From Torreya grandis (Eukaryota > Streptophyta > Pinopsida > Cupressales > Taxaceae), in the NCBI GenBank assembly GCA_037957365.1, contig JARHVA010001473.1:1736501-1800500 (forward strand): a stretch of 64,000 nucleotides of DNA, given 5' to 3'. Both the position numbers and the translations under genes were made by a program. The notes under the pieces are model-generated. The model worked only from the letters and a program-made list of their open reading frames with translations, did not search any database and was not told the origin of the DNA. How positions within the stretch are numbered: the stretch's first letter is position 1; every line of letters starts with the position of its first letter. Positions 47,001 through 58,934 of this stretch are shown here, piece after piece.

Positions 47001-47574
47001 TACTTTGTGTGTTATGTTTGTCTTAAATGAAACAGTGGCATGAAATTCCCTTTTTCAGGTCTAAGTCACACCCAAGTCTCAAAAATCTTCTTGGTAGATT
47101 GTCTAGTGTGTCATAAGGTGGATAACTTAGGTTTGAAGTGTAAATCACATTGCAAGTGTCTTGAACCAGTTCTTGTTCTCTTAACCTTCTCATTTTAGTC
47201 ATTCTACTAACCTATAAATGAAATATTTATGCTTAGAATTCATTTGAGTTAGTCTCTTAGCTCTATGCATTATTTGTTAGTGTGTTGAGAGTTCAAGCTT
47301 ATGAGTGGATAATTGATATCAAGTGTATCGCCACACTTTATAGTAGGTTTTAATTCCTATACAATATTCTTGACCCTTTTCATCCCCCATATAGTTAGAT
47401 TTTAGAGAAAGATTGATGAATTGGTAAGTCAGGGGAGCTAACCCTTTAAAATCTAGAGCTTTGGCCTAATATTAGATGACCCATAGCCTAAGGCCAATCC
47501 CATGTTGGACAAGGTTTGAGTAAATGATCTGAACAATTCTCTTCTCATCTTAGGTGCAACCTAGAACCCCAACA
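41029..47574 (+). repeat. 3' LTR (6.55 kb) of the large element
   Basis: Starts AGTTAACATTTTGGCC (TG changed to AG) and ends ACCCCAACA. The terminal inverted repeat GTTAACATTTTGGCC/GGCCAAATGTCAAC (41030-41064) is better preserved here than in the 5' copy. No polypurine run precedes it; instead CATCTGAGTCACTATAAA does (see findings). Open stretches such as 42595-42792 and 46374-46586 are chance. Confidence 0.85.
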
Positions 47575-47579
47575 CCTAT
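47575..47579 (+). repeat. Target-site duplication, right (CCTAT)
   Basis: Exact copy of 15422-15426. Confidence 0.85.
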
Positions 47580-47892
47580 AATCATCAAACAACAAAATAT
47601 GTATTATACCTTCATGTCACTTATAATGAAATACATTCTTTTTAATTTTTTCCAAAAACAAACCTAATTTGCCTTAATCTATTTATCCTCAACTAATTTC
47701 ACCTATTTTTAGCCTACTTGGCCATTTAAGTTATTACTCGATCAACTTGGCCCTTTAAAGTACTATTTCAGCCACATTTCTATATTTCAATACTATGTTG
47801 TCCAATTATTCACATACTAAGTTGACTAAATAGTACTGGGTCGACTCTGTGCACTTAAAAAACTAAGTCAACCCTTTCATCCCCCCTAGTAT
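47580..47892. other. Old flank between two elements
   Basis: AT-rich DNA with no gene. It continues the sequence interrupted at 15426 and ends in CCCCCCTAGTAT before the next LTR. Confidence 0.5.
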
Positions 47893-50800
47893 TGTTGACC
47901 AAATTTGAATTTTAGGTAAAATTTAGACCCCTATAGGTAAAAAACTTAGTTTTTATATGTTTAGGGGTCTAAATATTTGTCATAGAGTATGTTATTTCAT
48001 TTTATGTTATCTAATGCATTTTTAGCCTTAGCATGGGCTAATAAGTTTATTCATCATTTTGAATCATTTAGTAGGCTTTTAAGGGTCATAAATAAAAGTT
48101 GCATGGTTCCCAAGCTAAAAAAGTGTCTTTTTTTCCCTAAAATGTCAAAGAGGTCATATTTCCTATCAGGGATTTCAATTACATTAGAATCTTATAGGTT
48201 TTATAACTAAAACTCAAGAAACCAACTGAAAAAGGGAGCATTTGACACTTGTACAACCCATGGGGAAAGGTGACACATGGGAGGAGGTGATGGAACATCT
48301 CTTCATCTTCATAACACTCATCTCAACATTTTAAGTTCTCTTGGAGTCCCATTTTTAATCCAAAACCATTCTACTTCTTCTTTGCCTTTCTAGACACATA
48401 GAAGTGACCAGCAAGTTTGTGCTTAGCACAAACATCTCAAGAGGACTCAAGGAAATTTTTTTTTGGAGGTGATATTAAAATTATATACCTTAATTTTTAT
48501 ATCAATATTTCAATTATTGATCAATTTTGCTTTATGAATCATCATTTACAAGCCAACTATGTTTTTTTGCTTGTTTCATGTACCCCATAGGTTTTGCTCC
48601 ATTTTGGTCAATTTTGTATGAACCAATTAGTGATGTTCACTTAAAAGGATGTTTTATACCTTATAAAATTATATTCATACTTATTTTTAGGTTGCATGGT
48701 GTTTTTATGGGCAAGTTGTCTCATGTTGTAGGATGGTGTCACCATGTGCAGTCTTAGTTAAAGTTATTCTTGTTTTAAGAATTTTAATTTCATGTAGATG
48801 TCTCATGTATTTTTAATATGGTTTCCCATAGTTATTAGGGCCATATTATCACCTCTTCCCATTTTTGGTTTCATCATACCATGTTTTGGGCAACTTTCAA
48901 TCTTGTCATCCATTTTACTCAACTCCTTGCTCAATTTCATGTTGAATCACACATGTATAAGCTTGTTTATCTTGTTCATAGAGTTGTAATTATGGTTTTT
49001 TAGTTATATAATTCATCAATAGATGAGTAAATTTCACTTGGATGATTTTTAAAATTATAGGTTTGGTTACAAGCTCATTCATCACACCAAACAGTCATAA
49101 GCTCAATCTGCTTGTTTTGTTCCATATGTATGCAAGTGGTTTTCATGTTGAAAGATATGTTTTGGAAATTATTTCAAGATGTCCTTGGTGTCAATAATGT
49201 ATTTTAAATATTTTAAATGAGGTTTATTTTTATATAAGGCTTTTCCTCCATATTTTTGCTCCATTTCATGCTCATTATCCACATTCAGCCTATACACATA
49301 CAACAGCCTATCCTGATGATGGCATACTAGGTTGAGGATGTTAGTGATGGTTAAAAGTATTTTAAAGAATGAATAATTAATTTGAGGTTTTTATATGGAT
49401 ATAAAACTCATATGAAGTCTAAATCAAAGCATATTGCCCATTTTCTACCCATTGCCTGTATACACTAAAAACCCACACCTATAGGTGGCTTAGCAGGGGG
49501 TTAAGGAGCCATTTTGAAATGATAGACAAGTGTTGAAACTCATTATAAAACCTAAAATTTTAGGAATCCCAAGAATAATTTGTTTTAAACCTTAAATGGA
49601 TAAATTAAATGGTAATCATGTTGGAACAACAAGAGATTGAATTCTAGGGAAGTTTCCCCAAAAAGTGAAAATAGAGGTCCAATGGGTTTTTGGGGAACTC
49701 TTACAACATGTTTGCAAAGGTTTTAAAAACATATAAAGAGGTTAATATTTTATAATATAGTATATATATTACTTGTGTCAATAATGGGGGTTATAAAGTT
49801 GGTGAAAGTTAGAATTGAAAACCTCAAAGTAGCCTCAAAAAACAAAAATCCTACACTAACATTTACAGGTTTGGAGTTTGAATGGCCTTTTGATATCCTA
49901 AAGTTGAAAAAAATGAATTAACTCATATATAGGATTGTTAAATTAGTTTAATTGTGGAAAAAAATTCATGAATATAATTATTATGAGGTTGATTCATGGA
50001 TTTAAAGTTTCATGAGTGCCTACATTTGTCCCTTCTTAGGGAAAATATGCACCTACAATAGGGTAGATAGATAGTGATCTAGTATGTGTGTTTAGGTGTC
50101 ATTTTAGGACACTAAAATTTAAATCAAGTATATGGTATTTTTATGTGACCTAAATTAATTCAAAGGAGGTATTTAAACATCATAACCAAGTTTAAATGAG
50201 TTAATACACACCTACAGAAATCAAAGGCAAGGGTGTCTCAGTCAGAATAGGGAAGGACTCAACTGAGGAGCTCAAAGTGCATATGAAGGGTTAAAGGGAG
50301 ATTATAATGATAATAAAATAATTTTATCACATATATGAAGATGATGATTACCTCATAATCTCTAAGAAATGTGGCACAAGCCTACTCAGACCTCTTACAG
50401 CCCTATGTGCACCTACAACAGTCATTATGCAGTCTTAAGCATGAGATGGAGGTAAAAGATGAACTTGCCTAGGGAGAAGGAGAGGGTTAAAAGAAATTAA
50501 AAATGTTTTATGATTTATAAATAAGGTTTTTATACAATTTCTATTAATCTTCTAAGTTTATCATCTACTCTTCCTCCTAACCAAAGTTATCAGTCTGTAT
50601 AGTTGCTCTACAACTCTTTGTTCAATAGGTGAGAATGAATAATCCAAATAAGGAGAGTATTTTTGGGATAATTAAAAGATTAATTATAATTAATTATATA
50701 TTATTAACATTTTTTTAAATACTTAGATAATTTTAGTTAGCATATAGAGGTCATTCTTAGGTGGAGGTAAAAAATGCAAGAAAACACTCTTTTTAAAGGC

Positions 50801-53241
50801 CTTTTTTGGGCATTTTGAGTTGGTTAGGTGCCTAAATAAATGAGTCTAACTAAAAAATTTGGTAAAAATACTTGTTATTAAATAATAAAACCTCCAAAAC
50901 CTTAAATTATCCTTGGGTAAGATATATATACCTCACTATTTTGTCTCAGAGATCAGCCAATCAAGAAAAATCAAGGTTTAGCAAAACAAGCTAATGAGGT
51001 CAAAATGGTAAAAGGGATTGATAGGAAGATTTTATAACCTCAAGAAAAATATTTTGAGTTGTATTGAGATTAAATATATTTTATCAAACACTATTTCAAT
51101 CTCAGACCACTCAAAATGACTAAAACACCCTTGCACATAGTTCAACTAGACAAACTTTCTTTAGGCCTAGTTGGTGAATGAAAGGAAAAGGTGAATAGGA
51201 ATGCTTCGGAAGTTATGTGATGAATTTTTAAGATTTAATGAAGTTTTAAAATTCATAATAAATAATCCCAACCATTAAATATCAGTCAAAGTATCCAAAT
51301 CTATCAATGTGCATGCTAAGCCCATTAGGCCTTGAAGGGACCTAGAATTAATTGGGGGTCCAACCTCATTTCTAGCTCTTGATGATCTATCCAGATGATT
51401 TTTAAATGTTAAGGAGATGTAATTATACATTAATAATATTTTTTTATTCAAATATACCTATGTTAAAGCTGATTTTAACTTAGGTACAGTCCAAGAATGC
51501 AAGAAAGGAGGAAACAAGTTTGATAGGGTGATTTCAAGTGCTCATATCTCCTATGAGAGTTTGCATGGATACCAAAGGAGTTTTTAGGGGATATTAGGGT
51601 CCATAAAAATCATTTTTTTTATATTTTTTTATATTTACAATGTCATATATTTATGAATAAATCTTAAGAAGGAAAACTAACTAAAACCCTTAAAAACCCT
51701 TAGTCAAGACCCGATGGAGAAAACAAGCTTGGAAAGCTATCCAAATGACATAATGTTACCATTAAAGTGATTTTAAATTGTAAATTACTCACTCAATCTC
51801 CCTCCCATACTTTTTATCTATATAGAATTATATGGATAGGGTGTAAAATAGAGTATTTTTTACCATTTTATGTGTTTTTTAGGTTCTAGAAGAGATCTAA
51901 AGATGTAATAAAGTTTGACAGGATTATATGGACATAATATAACTCCATATGGTTATTTTATTCTTTTAAAAAAATTATAACTGTTCAAACAATAGCTCTC
52001 ATCTTGTCCATTCAAAACTGGCATAATGAACACAATGGTGCAAAAGGTCAAAACTTCAAGTGTGAGCCCTTTCAAGGTGTAATTGAGTATTATAAGGTCA
52101 TGGAAAGTCTTTAAAAGTTTCATTAAATCCATCCCATGTATTTTCATGGAACACTAATGCCAATTTTGAAGCCAAGTGTGAAGGGTGACTAAAAGAGGAG
52201 TTTTTTAGACTATAGGTAATTATGGCTACCTTTCAAAAGATTTCAAATGAGTAGAACTAAAAAAAATTCATGGAGAGGTATGTATAAAATCCTTCCCTAT
52301 CATACCAATAATCATACCTATCCGTAGTCAATTATGGGACATTCAAATAGGTCTAAAACATGAAGGCAGTTTTTTGAGACAGAATGAGGAGTTTCATGCT
52401 ACTTTTCATAAGTTTCATGACTTGTATGGACACTTAGACTTCCTAAAATTGAATATTTCATTTCACATCTCTTTCTCATGCATATTTAACCTCTTTTCTT
52501 AGTTTTACATGTGTCCAAGTGACCTTTGGACTTCCCTTATCTCACCCCACTTTCAAATGCTATAAATATTGACCTTTTGGCTCTTTTGAGTAGCCTCTAT
52601 TAGTTGATGGTGAAACCCTAGACAATTTTGTACTTGAATGTATCTTGAAGTAATTATATAATTGAATTTTCCTACTTTCATTCTATATAATTGAGTGTTG
52701 TTTCAATCTTGTTAGTCTTGTCTAGTAAAAGATGATCATTTCTAGCATGTTATACTTGATTATTCACCAAGTGTGTGGAAGAGTAATTGTTATAGGTATT
52801 TATTAGTATTATATTTTAAGTGTACAAGTTATTTATAATTGTTTCATGACTACATTATCCCAAGGAATCATTCATTACCTTCCTAAGTATCAAATTACCT
52901 TTTGAACCTATCATATAAAACATTGATGTAACAATTTATCTTGTGTTATAACTTTTGTGTGAAGAAGACTTTGTTTTGATCTAAGTAGTATAATTTCAGT
53001 TAACAGAAGGAAATTTAATATTGATGCATCACTTTTATTTTTATTAGTTTTTCTTCATAACCCTTTTCATAGCAAGTTGATAAATAGGAAAGTGTTTCCA
53101 AGAATGCATCAAGGGAACTAGACCTTCTAGAGATCCATCTAAAGAAATTATTTACCCATAGAAAGTGAGATGTTTTCATTATGCCACTTGTATGAGGAGA
53201 GATAGGCATCTCCTCAAGAGGTGAAAATCCAAGTGATAACA
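47893..53241 (+). repeat. 5' LTR (5.35 kb) of the third gypsy element
   Basis: Starts TGTTGACCAAATTTGA and ends GTGATAACA just before TTTTTTGGCATGCC. The start matches 63924 onward. TATA box TATAAATA at 52561-52568, giving about 650 bases of R-U5. The 5.3 kb hold no gene; short frames such as 47989-48210, 48527-48757 and 48798-48989 are hydrophobic low-complexity runs. The 3' copy is out of view, so the right end rests on the primer-binding site alone. Confidence 0.75.
52561..52568 (+). promoter_or_regulatory. LTR TATA box of the third element
   Basis: GCTATAAATATTGACC is a good plant TATA context, near the end of a very long U3. Confidence 0.5.
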
Positions 53242-53246
53242 TTTTT

Positions 53247-53264
53247 TGGCATGCCTAGTGGGAC
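53247..53264 (+). other. Primer-binding-like site of the third element
   Basis: TGGCATGCCTAGTGGGAC directly after the LTR. The same form follows the LTRs at 23290 and 21897, so all three large gypsy-type elements probably use the same tRNA class. I do not assign the tRNA. Confidence 0.6.
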
Positions 53265-53541
53265 TCTAAGTCGTAGATAATTGTCTAAGATTGGTGTTGG
53301 TTTTAGCATAGTTGTAGCTAAAAGAACATCTACATTCAGTACCTAACGACTCCACTAAGTTTTCAACTCTTTGGTTATTTATCAGTCCTTAATTTCCATT
53401 CTAAATATTTCCACTAGGTATATTACTAAAGGTATACCCTTTGACTTTGTACAATTGTCTTTGTATTATGTCAAAAGATTCAAATTTGTGAACAGTCATC
53501 CTTATTCAAGAGAATTGGTGTTTAAGAAGTCCAAGTTCCTA
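53265..53541 (+). other. Leader of the third element
   Basis: The frame from 53371 is open into gag, but the residues before 53542 do not resemble gag, so I take this as untranslated leader. Confidence 0.4.
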
Positions 53542-54880
53542 ATGAGTTCAACTGATACTACCCATAGTCTACATTCCAAGATGGAGAGGAGACAACCTTT
53601 TTTACCCTTCACTCAATCATCTCCTTTGAATCTTGCCCAATATGACCAAATTCCTAGAGTAGACCTTAAGAGTGTTCCATATTTTAGTGGAGAGGGTCCA
53701 ACTACTCCCATTGAGCACATTAGAAACATAGTAAAAAAAAATTAATATTCATAACATCACTCAAGATAATTTAGCTATTAGGTTAATGGCATCATCTTTC
53801 AAAGGGAAATCTTTAAATTGGTATGGAGCTCTACCTAAAAGTTCCATTGCTTCATGGGATGAACTAGGAGACCTATTGCTTAAGAGATTTGAAGATAAGA
53901 GTAATTATCTATCACTAGTTGAGCAATTGCCCACTATCAATAGGGTTCCTTAAGATTTTATACAAGATTTTAACTCTAGATTTCAAAATACATGGGATAG
54001 GATCATAACCCTTGTGAAACCTACTCCAAATTATGCCTTCTTATATTACCTAAAAGCATTGAATAGTGATATAGCCATGATGATCCAATCCATGGGTGGG
54101 AATACACTATCTATTGCCTATGAGATAGCCATTAATGTTTAGAATTATCTTTTTTAAGTGGGAAATATTTCTCCTAGACCACCAATACCATTGTTCCCTA
54201 ATTTGTAACATCCTACTGAAGTTGTCATTACCTACCTTGGTTGATTTGCCTAATAGTTAATAAAAGTCTACCCTTGCCCCTACTAATGAGATTCATGAAA
54301 TAAAAAGTTTAATTAAAAGTGTTACTAATGAATTATTTGTTCTTAAAATGAAATAATCTAAAATTTATAGGCCTTACCAATCCTATAATCAGTTTGGGCA
54401 AGCAAATAGGCCTCCTTTTCAAGGTAATGCTCACAGACAGGGTCAAACCACTAAAGTTAGTCCTTACCAAAGTTACAATCCTAATGCCCCATCATATTCC
54501 AAACATATTTTTCCCACTCAAAAAAACTTTATTTAATAACAACCATGTTATCCTTCCTATGACCAAAATCAATACCAAGTTGCATATGCCAATGAAATGC
54601 ATAATCAAGCCATGACAATGCAAGGTAATCAAGCATCTCAAGTTTCCACTTTTGAGGTGCCAATGCAAAATGGAATGGAAAATGGAAAAACACAATCTGA
54701 TTATACTCTTATAAATCATTTGGAGGGAGAATTTTGTACCATCAATCATTTGATAAATTCAAGTAATATGAATGTTAGTGTATCCTCTAACACTAGGTCT
54801 AAGAAGAGGGCTATTGAAGAGACACAAGGGGTAACTCAAGGACCTATTTTGAATCCTATATCACCCCTAATGGTATGAGG
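53542..54880 (+). pseudogene. gag: gag of the third gypsy element
   Basis: Start chosen at ATG 53542 (MSSTDTTHSLHSKMERRQ). VPYFSGEGPTTPIEHIRNI (53674-53730) is the N-terminal capsid block. After a one-base shift near 53740 the frame continues LAIRLMASSFKGKSLNWYGAL, SWDELGDLLLKRF and DFIQDFNSRFQNTW, the Retrotrans_gag core, to about 54160. From 54360 the product is Gln/Asn/Tyr-rich (YQSYNQFGQANRPPFQ), then 54597-54878 is open. No clear CCHC knuckle. It forms the particle capsid. Confidence 0.8.
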
Positions 54881-55239
54881 GTATAACTTATATCTTAAGG
54901 TGTAGGAGAATCAAATATTTCAAAGTTCAAAACTAGCTCCTACACATCCACATTCATAAGCTACACCACAAGGTACTAGTGCTTCCAAAGAGCCTTTCAA
55001 GGTGAGTAGTCCTTCTATCAATGTTGTGGATCAGATGAATAAGTTACACATGAATATTTCATTATGGAATTGATTGACAATACTAGGCAAATAATATATC
55101 CTTCAAAAATAATTGCTTGGATTAGGCAAACAAGTTATATCAACTAGGAATGAAAATGTTGTCTTGGTGAATGAAACTTAGCCCATTAATGGACAAGTGA
55201 AGAAACTAATAAGATCCTATTTTTTAGCTATCTTTTATC

Positions 55240-55710
55240 ATTGGTGATTGCGTATTTCACAATTGTATCATAGATATTGGGGCTAGTAATTTAGTTATGC
55301 CTAAGTCAATAGCAGATAAACTAGGCCTCAAGTATGAACCAATGGCTAAAGGAGTTATACAATTAGATGGATCACCAGCAAAGACATTAAGAGTAGTCAT
55401 GGATTTGAATTTGATTTTACATGCTTGTATTAATTTTTCCATCCCTCATGATGTAGTTGTGGCATATTTACCCCCATACTTTTCTCTTTATTTATCAAGA
55501 GAGTTTATAGCCAAGATAGGTAGATACTTGGCAGTCAATTGGTCCAATATGGTTTTTGGGACAAAGTATGGTACCAAGGTAAGGATTGAATTAGAGTTTA
55601 TTCATCACAATAATTTATATCCCTACATGCTTAAGGTTTCAAATGTCAACTATGTTATTCTTAATGAGGAAGAGCTTCACATGGATCAATCTCCAACCTC
55701 TTCTTTTTGA
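55240..55710 (+). pseudogene. Aspartic protease of the third gypsy element
   Basis: Reads CIIDIGASNLVMPKSIADKL: the active site D-S/T-G-A has become D-I-G-A (ATT for ACT), which should abolish activity. It is open from 55240 to 55708 and continues PMAKGVIQLDGSPAKTLRV, a INFSIPHDVVVAYLPPYFSL block and REFIAKIGRYLAVNWSNMVF. The second half is a conserved post-protease segment of this clade. Otherwise one of the best-preserved domains in the window. Confidence 0.8.
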
Positions 55711-56194
55711 GGGAGTTTCTGATTTGTATCTAGATGAGTGGGGAGTTGAGAAATATGAGTATGATCCTTACAAATTCATAGATGAATCTATTCTTAGATT
55801 GTATTGCAATCATGAGGACTCTTTCATGCCAAACTTAATTAAGCCAAGTGAAAACATGGATGGTTTATGGCAGTTATTATTTGATGGATCTAGAAGCAAG
55901 GTTGGAATAAAGTGGTGGAGCAATATTAGTTTCTCCATCCAAATAAAGGTAATACTCTACTTCAATATTTCACTTCACTTGTACTTACAATGTAGAAAAA
56001 TATGAGGCTCTCATTCATGGCCTTGAGTGGGTTAGAAAAAGAGGTGTGAAAGAGTTGCAAGTGTATGGTGATAGTGAGTTAGTTGTAAATCAAGTAAGAG
56101 GCCAAAATATGACTAAGAAATATTTGCTTTGGTACTATAATAATAGAGTGTGGGATATTGTAGAGTATTTCCAATCCTTCAACATCCAATCTAT
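55711..56194 (+). pseudogene. RNase H of the second (aRNH) type placed before RT, 5' part
   Basis: WQLLFDGSRSKVG (catalytic Asp GAT at 55883), then a frameshift, then VEKYEALIHGLEWVRKRG (Glu at about 56004) and LQVYGDSELVVNQVRGQ (Asp at 56069). This is the same motif set as the additional RNase H of the Tat-like element at 32906. It lies directly after the protease and about 0.5 kb before RT (with the copia element removed). All three carboxylates remain. The copia element interrupts it at 56195 and it resumes at 60560. Confidence 0.78.
56190..56194 (+). repeat. Target-site duplication of the copia element, left (TCTAT)
   Basis: TCTAT here and at 60555-60559, exact. Confidence 0.85.
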
Positions 56195-57289
56195 TTATAG
56201 GACCTAGGAAGCATAATTGATTACCAAGTACAAGCAACTAAACATGGAATTTAACCAGAATCACAAGTAACTAGAATTCAGAAATAACACAGAATATGAG
56301 AGACAATACCCAATTGTATTAATACTCTTTCAGAAAGAAATTACAATGAAGAGATGCCACACTCTTCCACACCTTACAGACTTCCCACACCAAGTGTACA
56401 GTAATTCACCTTCAAGAGTTCACTCTCTCAATTACGGTCCCAACACACAACTCAAACACAGAGTTAGTGTTCACCTCCAACCAGTCAGTATCACTACTGC
56501 CAGTACCACTAATCAGTATCACTACTGCTAGTACATAAGTACTCCATGTACTCCATGACTGAGTACACATTGTACTCTAAGTAGATATCCTTTGATATTG
56601 CTACCTACTGTGTTGCTGATCTCCCTAATCTTGCTACCACCTACAGATCAACTTGGTTTTGCAACAACTACAAACCTTGACCACGCACACACACACCTGC
56701 AAATAAATGATCTTACTTACCATGTAGATCTCACTACACCCTGAAGAACCCTTGTCCTTGCCTCACCAAGTCCTTATGATTCTCCAAACTAGTACCCTAG
56801 TGGATCTTCTACCAGAACTTGCACAACCTATAGCTCTACCTGATCATACACACTCGACACCCCTATGGAACTAGGAGGAGCTACCCTTGCTCTCTTCACA
56901 CACTAAAGGAGATAACCTGCTCAAATCTAACTAGCACACTCTATAATACAACCCATGAGTCTATTATATAGATCTCATGCAAACAATAATTAGACATCTA
57001 ATTACAATAATTAGATCCACAGCTCAAGACTAAAATTAGCCTTTTAACATGCAAACAACCGGTTCATTAACTAAATATTCATCAACTAGTAGTTCTGGAA
57101 CCGCACAAGTGACCGACGTCAATCCGTGTCTGGCTAGAGATGACCACCGTCAACTGATACTGGTTGATGTCAGTTTCTCTTCTCACTGTATATGATCGAT
57201 GTTGGTTGATCAGACTGACATCGATTTCTCTGCAACTCAGCAACCTCCTATTTACATCCAAGTGAAGCTTTTAGCTCCACAACCTAACA
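56195..57289 (-). repeat. 3' LTR of the copia element (left copy)
   Basis: 1095 bp. On the minus strand it begins TGTTAGGTTGTGGAGC; the far end is worn (TTATAG for TGACAA on the plus strand). It has only a short CA run (about 56685-56696) where the other LTR has over 100 bp. TATA-like TATATAATAG (minus) is at 56961-56970. Confidence 0.85.
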
Positions 57290-57302
57290 ATCTCCCACTT
57301 GG
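57290..57302 (-). other. Polypurine tract of the copia element
   Basis: CCAAGTGGGAGAT on the minus strand, immediately before the TGTTAGG of the 3' LTR. Confidence 0.65.
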
Positions 57303-57659
57303 AGATAAATAGTTGCACCTATACCTGTACCTGTACATCATCTAATTTGTTTCCTAGCTTGTATCCCTCTTCAAGCTCAATCTTGAAGACCAACCACCAC
57401 ACATCCTATGGTGCAACACCTGTCATCCAAGTAACCTACCAAATCTGAAGTGTTTGACCCTGCATAGCATGAATCCCTATTGTTGGTCCCTCTCAGATAC
57501 CTGAGAACCCACTAAACTAATTTTTAGTGCTTCCTTCCTAGATTGACTACAAACCTGCTGACAACTCCCACTACTGGGGCAATATCAGGGAGTACACATG
57601 TACTCAACCTCATCATGTGATTGGGGACCCTATTCTGTGAACTGTCCATCCATAGGTGT

Positions 57660-58200
57660 GCTTCCCTATTCTGCATCCTGCACTACCTTCACATAATCAT
57701 CCTATGACAACATCAACTTGTGATCTTCCCTGTCTCTAGGATACTCATGCCAAAGAATTTTGCTCCTTCAAATTCTTCATGACACACCTCTGAGATAAAT
57801 TTACCTTTAGCTTAGAAAAACCCTGCATGTGTGACCCTGCATCAAGCAAACACACAACATACAGTAACAAGATAATGTCATGACCATCATCCACCTGGTA
57901 AAGAAACCATAGTAGTTACAATGACATTGACTAAAGCCATGCTTTGTCATCCACTTGTCAAACCTGTACCACTATCTTGGAGCTTCCTCAAGACCATATA
58001 ACCTGGCCTTCCATCTCACATGTCCATTCTCTCTATTCTTTAACTAAGGTATCCATTCATCTTTCAGTGCTTTCTTCCGTTTGGAAACCCTACCAAATCT
58101 CCCATTTGGTTCTGCATCTTAGGAATCAAATTCCTCATTCATGCCATGCTCCCACTATTTCTTGGATCCTTCCTACTTTGCAGTGAGCAACAAGTATAAA
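57660..58200 (-). pseudogene. Copia reverse transcriptase, two parts joined by deletion
   Basis: Minus-strand reading from 58200: AMNEEF-like block, KALKDEWIP, then RWKARLYGLEEAPRQWY (58015-57960). The early K-x-KARL block is joined directly to the later LYGLKQAPRQWY block, so about a hundred residues are deleted. KFDKWMTKHGF follows. The active-site YVDDM position reads YVVCLL (about 57863-57846), so the catalytic Asp pair is lost. A MKNLKEQNSLA segment (MKDLGEAKQILGM-like) and EDHKLMLS end it near 57670. Confidence 0.75.
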
Positions 58201-58302
58201 GAAGAGGAATGATGAATTTAAGGCTTACTTACCCTTTCAGTCCTCCATATGGGCATTTGAGACTCCTTAATAGTTTGTTGTCTGCCCAAAATCCGTTCTA
58301 GT

Positions 58303-58510
58303 GACTGACCTCAGTCACCACATAGTCTGCATCTGATCGACATCAGTTCCATGTGACTATATTGACTATCGACGATAGTTTCTTAACCAACGTTGGTGTC
58401 TACCTATCGCCAACATTGAGTTTCTGATCGACATCAGTCTTACCCTACCCAACACCACCAGCTCTGGTCTGCACATGATCGACATCAACACCTATCTGTT
58501 CGATGTTGGT
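58303..58510. repeat. Cluster of dyad words (GATCGACATCAGT type) in the copia interior
   Basis: At least eight words such as GATCGACATCAGTT, ACCAACGTTGGT, CTATCGACGATAGT and CGATGTTGGTA in 208 bp, between the RT and GAG-pre-integrase remnants, where integrase should be. No coding similarity here. Confidence 0.55.
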
Positions 58511-58889
58511 ACATGTGTTTTCCTGTGAGTGATGACTTTTTACCCATGAGCTCTTTTTGGATTAAAACCCTATCCAAACTGCTCTGCTCAGAGTTACTCA
58601 GTCCCATCCACTGATCTCTGTCCATCATCTCCTCCATAAACACCAAGGCTTTCCAGTTCTTAAGTCTATCAAAGACATCTGACTTCCTCTTAAGAACATG
58701 CATCTCCTTCTTGCTCATGTGACCAAGCCTACAAAGCCACATCTTCACAATAGAAGAAGAATCAGTAATATAAGTAGATAGATAAAGGATACCTACTTTC
58801 TTACCACCTGCTAATTCAAGTGCATTAATGAGAGTTTTTGTGCATCTCTCATCACCCAACTTTCCTAAATAAATTAGCCACATCTTCAA
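58485..58889 (-). pseudogene. Copia GAG-pre-integrase remnant
   Basis: Open for 134 codons on the minus strand. KMWLCRLGHMSKKEMHVLKR corresponds to the LWHxRLGHMSxxGM block; the His of WH is replaced (WLC), so the zinc-binding set is incomplete. GKKVGILYLSTYITDSSSI precedes it. The frame then passes into WMGLSNSEQSSLD, more like the pre-RT spacer, so the integrase core is deleted. C-terminal residues translate the dyad-word cluster. Confidence 0.75.
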
Positions 58890-58934
58890 GACTGGGACCT
58901 ACATGACCTCCTTCAACACCCATGTGTTGGCCGT

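Larger units (their letters stand above)
15427..47574 (+). mobile_element. Very large LTR retrotransposon with 6.5-kb LTRs and little interior (LARD-like), carrying a nested element
   Basis: Two colinear repeats of about 6.5 kb (15427-21897 and 41029-47574) flank the interval, with a perfect CCTAT duplication outside. A primer-binding-like site follows the left LTR (ATGGCACAGCTAATGGGAC, 21900-21918). Without the nested element at 22042-38539, the interior is only about 2.63 kb and holds one worn frame of unknown type with no RT, RNase H or integrase. It must have been mobilised by proteins from another element, as large retrotransposon derivatives are. LTRs make up about five sixths of the element's own length. 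Confidence 0.85.

Noticed and set aside
47989..48989. Cluster of membrane-protein-like open frames
   Set aside because: T-rich LTR sequence produces Phe/Leu/Ile-rich translations by composition; no conserved motif and located inside the LTR U3.
55257..55442. Minus-strand frame across the protease
   Set aside because: Antisense shadow of the well-preserved protease domain.
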